This document shows, piece after piece, positions 63,392 to 64,000 of a stretch of 64,000 nt of DNA. The notes under the pieces were generated by a model, which was not told where the DNA came from, ran no database searches, and saw only the letters and a program-made list of their open reading frames with translations. The position numbers and the translations under genes are program-made. The first letter of the stretch is position 1, and every line of letters begins with the position of its first letter. The DNA is from Gemmatimonadota bacterium (lineage in GTDB: Bacteria > Gemmatimonadota > Gemmatimonadetes > Gemmatimonadales > GWC2-71-9). The stretch covers positions 1-64,000 of the forward strand of contig JAPULZ010000160.1 in assembly GCA_027294455.1 (NCBI GenBank), read 5' to 3'.

Positions 63392-64000
63392 TAGGCTCGT
63401 CGAGCTTCTGGTCGACCGACCGGAGGCGAAACGGATTCTGGGAAACATCTACTACGGCCGGGTCGAGGCGGTGCTGCCCGGCATGCAGGCCGCCTTTGTA
63501 GACATCGGCCTGGAGAAGAGCGCGTTCCTCCACGCGTCAGACCTCATCGAACCCGACGATGCCGAGTTCGAGAGCGACGACAACGGGAACGGCAACGGGA
63601 ACGGCAACGGGCGGTCATCCGGTCGCCGGCCCCGCAGACAGGCTCCCGCCATCCAAGAACACCTGTCCAAGGGGCAATCGATCCTGGTGCAGGTCACGAA
63701 GGAGCCCATCAGCACCAAGGGCTCTCGTGTCTCCGCACAGATCTCGCTCCCCGGCCGATTCCTGGTTTATCTCCCATCGGCATCGAAGGTCGGGGTGAGC
63801 CGCAAGATCGAGTCGCGGGAAACACGTACCGCACTGCGGAAGATCGTCCGCAAGGTCTTGCCGGAGGGTTCGGGGGGTGTGATCTGTCGGACGGCGGCGA
63901 AAGATCTGTCCGAGGACCTCATTCGCCGTGAGCTGAAATCGCTGATCTCGCTCTGGAAGCAGATCCAGAAGAAGACCGCGGCGAGTTCTCCTCCCACGCT
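63342..64000 (+). CDS. rng: Ribonuclease E/G family protein, 5' part only
   Basis: The first 219 residues are present; the gene leaves the window before the catalytic DNase-I-like part. ETRVAILEDDRLVELLVDRP opens the family. The S1 RNA-binding domain runs through GNIYYGRVEAVLPGMQAAFV and DIGLEKSAFLHASDL. It is split by a 25-residue low-complexity insert rich in Asn-Gly and Arg before KGQSILVQVTKEPI. The family cleaves single-stranded RNA in mRNA turnover and rRNA maturation. The TTG start is chosen because no ATG/GTG precedes ETRV and AAAGGG sits at the right distance. Confidence 0.9.
   Translation, partial: MITSSSRETRVAILEDDRLVELLVDRPEAKRILGNIYYGRVEAVLPGMQAAFVDIGLEKSAFLHASDLIEPDDAEFESDDNGNGNGNGNGRSSGRRPRRQAPAIQEHLSKGQSILVQVTKEPISTKGSRVSAQISLPGRFLVYLPSASKVGVSRKIESRETRTALRKIVRKVLPEGSGGVICRTAAKDLSEDLIRRELKSLISLWKQIQKKTAASSPPT
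63582..63611 (+). repeat. 12-bp tandem repeat inside RNase E/G
   Basis: AACGGGAACGGC repeats about 2.5 times, encoding Asn-Gly pairs in a loop of the S1 domain. Such repeats can change in number in frame (6-base subunits AACGGN). Confidence 0.6.

Overview
What the DNA is: a GC-rich bacterial chromosome segment with almost every base in a gene. Gene borders are mostly ATGA, GTGA or TGATG overlaps, and no tRNA, rRNA, CRISPR array or intact insertion sequence was seen. The ADOP-type (duplicated FtsX) ABC permease at the left edge, the opening of a Ser/Thr kinase with a GEGGMAMVYLA glycine loop, and leaderless-looking starts a few bases after a TATCCT-like -10 box together suggest Gemmatimonadota. 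That assignment is inference from gene families; no marker RNA is present. Layout: (1) 1-3.04 kb: an ADOP permease running off the edge, a hairpin-rich non-coding stretch, and a 52-residue kinase remnant. (2) 3.06-18.9 kb: a TIGR01777 epimerase, then a long minus-strand block led by lexA and followed by truA, an HtrA-like protease, purB, purC, psd, pssA, purS, purQ, a BamE-like lipoprotein, a zinc-finger protein, purL, purF and ppdK. De novo purine synthesis and phosphatidylethanolamine synthesis are interleaved and translationally coupled. (3) 19.2-26.2 kb, plus strand: a HEAT-repeat protein, a variant HD-GYP protein and a membrane GAF/MCP-like signaller, then folB, a folK-yqeK fusion and a LytR_C protein; rlmN converges on this block. 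(4) 27.4-36.5 kb: aspS, phoH, a 7TM-HD (PgpH-type) cyclic-di-AMP phosphodiesterase, ybeY, two CorC/HlyC CBS proteins and MgtE. (5) 36.6-46.9 kb: a DUF4139 protein, then acyl-CoA catabolism: MeaB, the B12-binding subunit of methylmalonyl-CoA mutase, an acyl-CoA carboxylase beta subunit, a TPP-II-like subtilase lipoprotein, a split AtuA pair, an enoyl-CoA hydratase and a zinc-ribbon protein. (6) 47-51.7 kb: a patchier zone with a beta-barrel-like protein, a short RecQ, an isoprenylcysteine-methyltransferase-like protein whose end runs into a beheaded cupin gene, a small membrane protein, two tiny ORFs and a Nal1-like trypsin-fold protease. (7) 51.8-56.2 kb: a SoxCD-type molybdenum/cytochrome pair, a membrane protein and a LytS/LytTR two-component system. 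(8) 56.5-64 kb: NfeD protease, FloA flotillin, a proline-rich protein, an acyl-CoA dehydrogenase, a fused radical-SAM protein and the start of RNase E/G. How the genes fit together: the window is mainly core metabolism and housekeeping of an aerobic heterotroph. It makes purines, folate and PE; it probably digests external protein and oxidises branched-chain acyl-CoAs through methylmalonyl-CoA; and it carries a sulfite/sulfur dehydrogenase pair. The most unusual points are the folK-yqeK fusion, the lexA-led polycistron with an inverted repeat at its promoter, the HEAT/HD-GYP/MCP signalling trio, and the gene-fusion scars at 2.88 kb and 49.87 kb.
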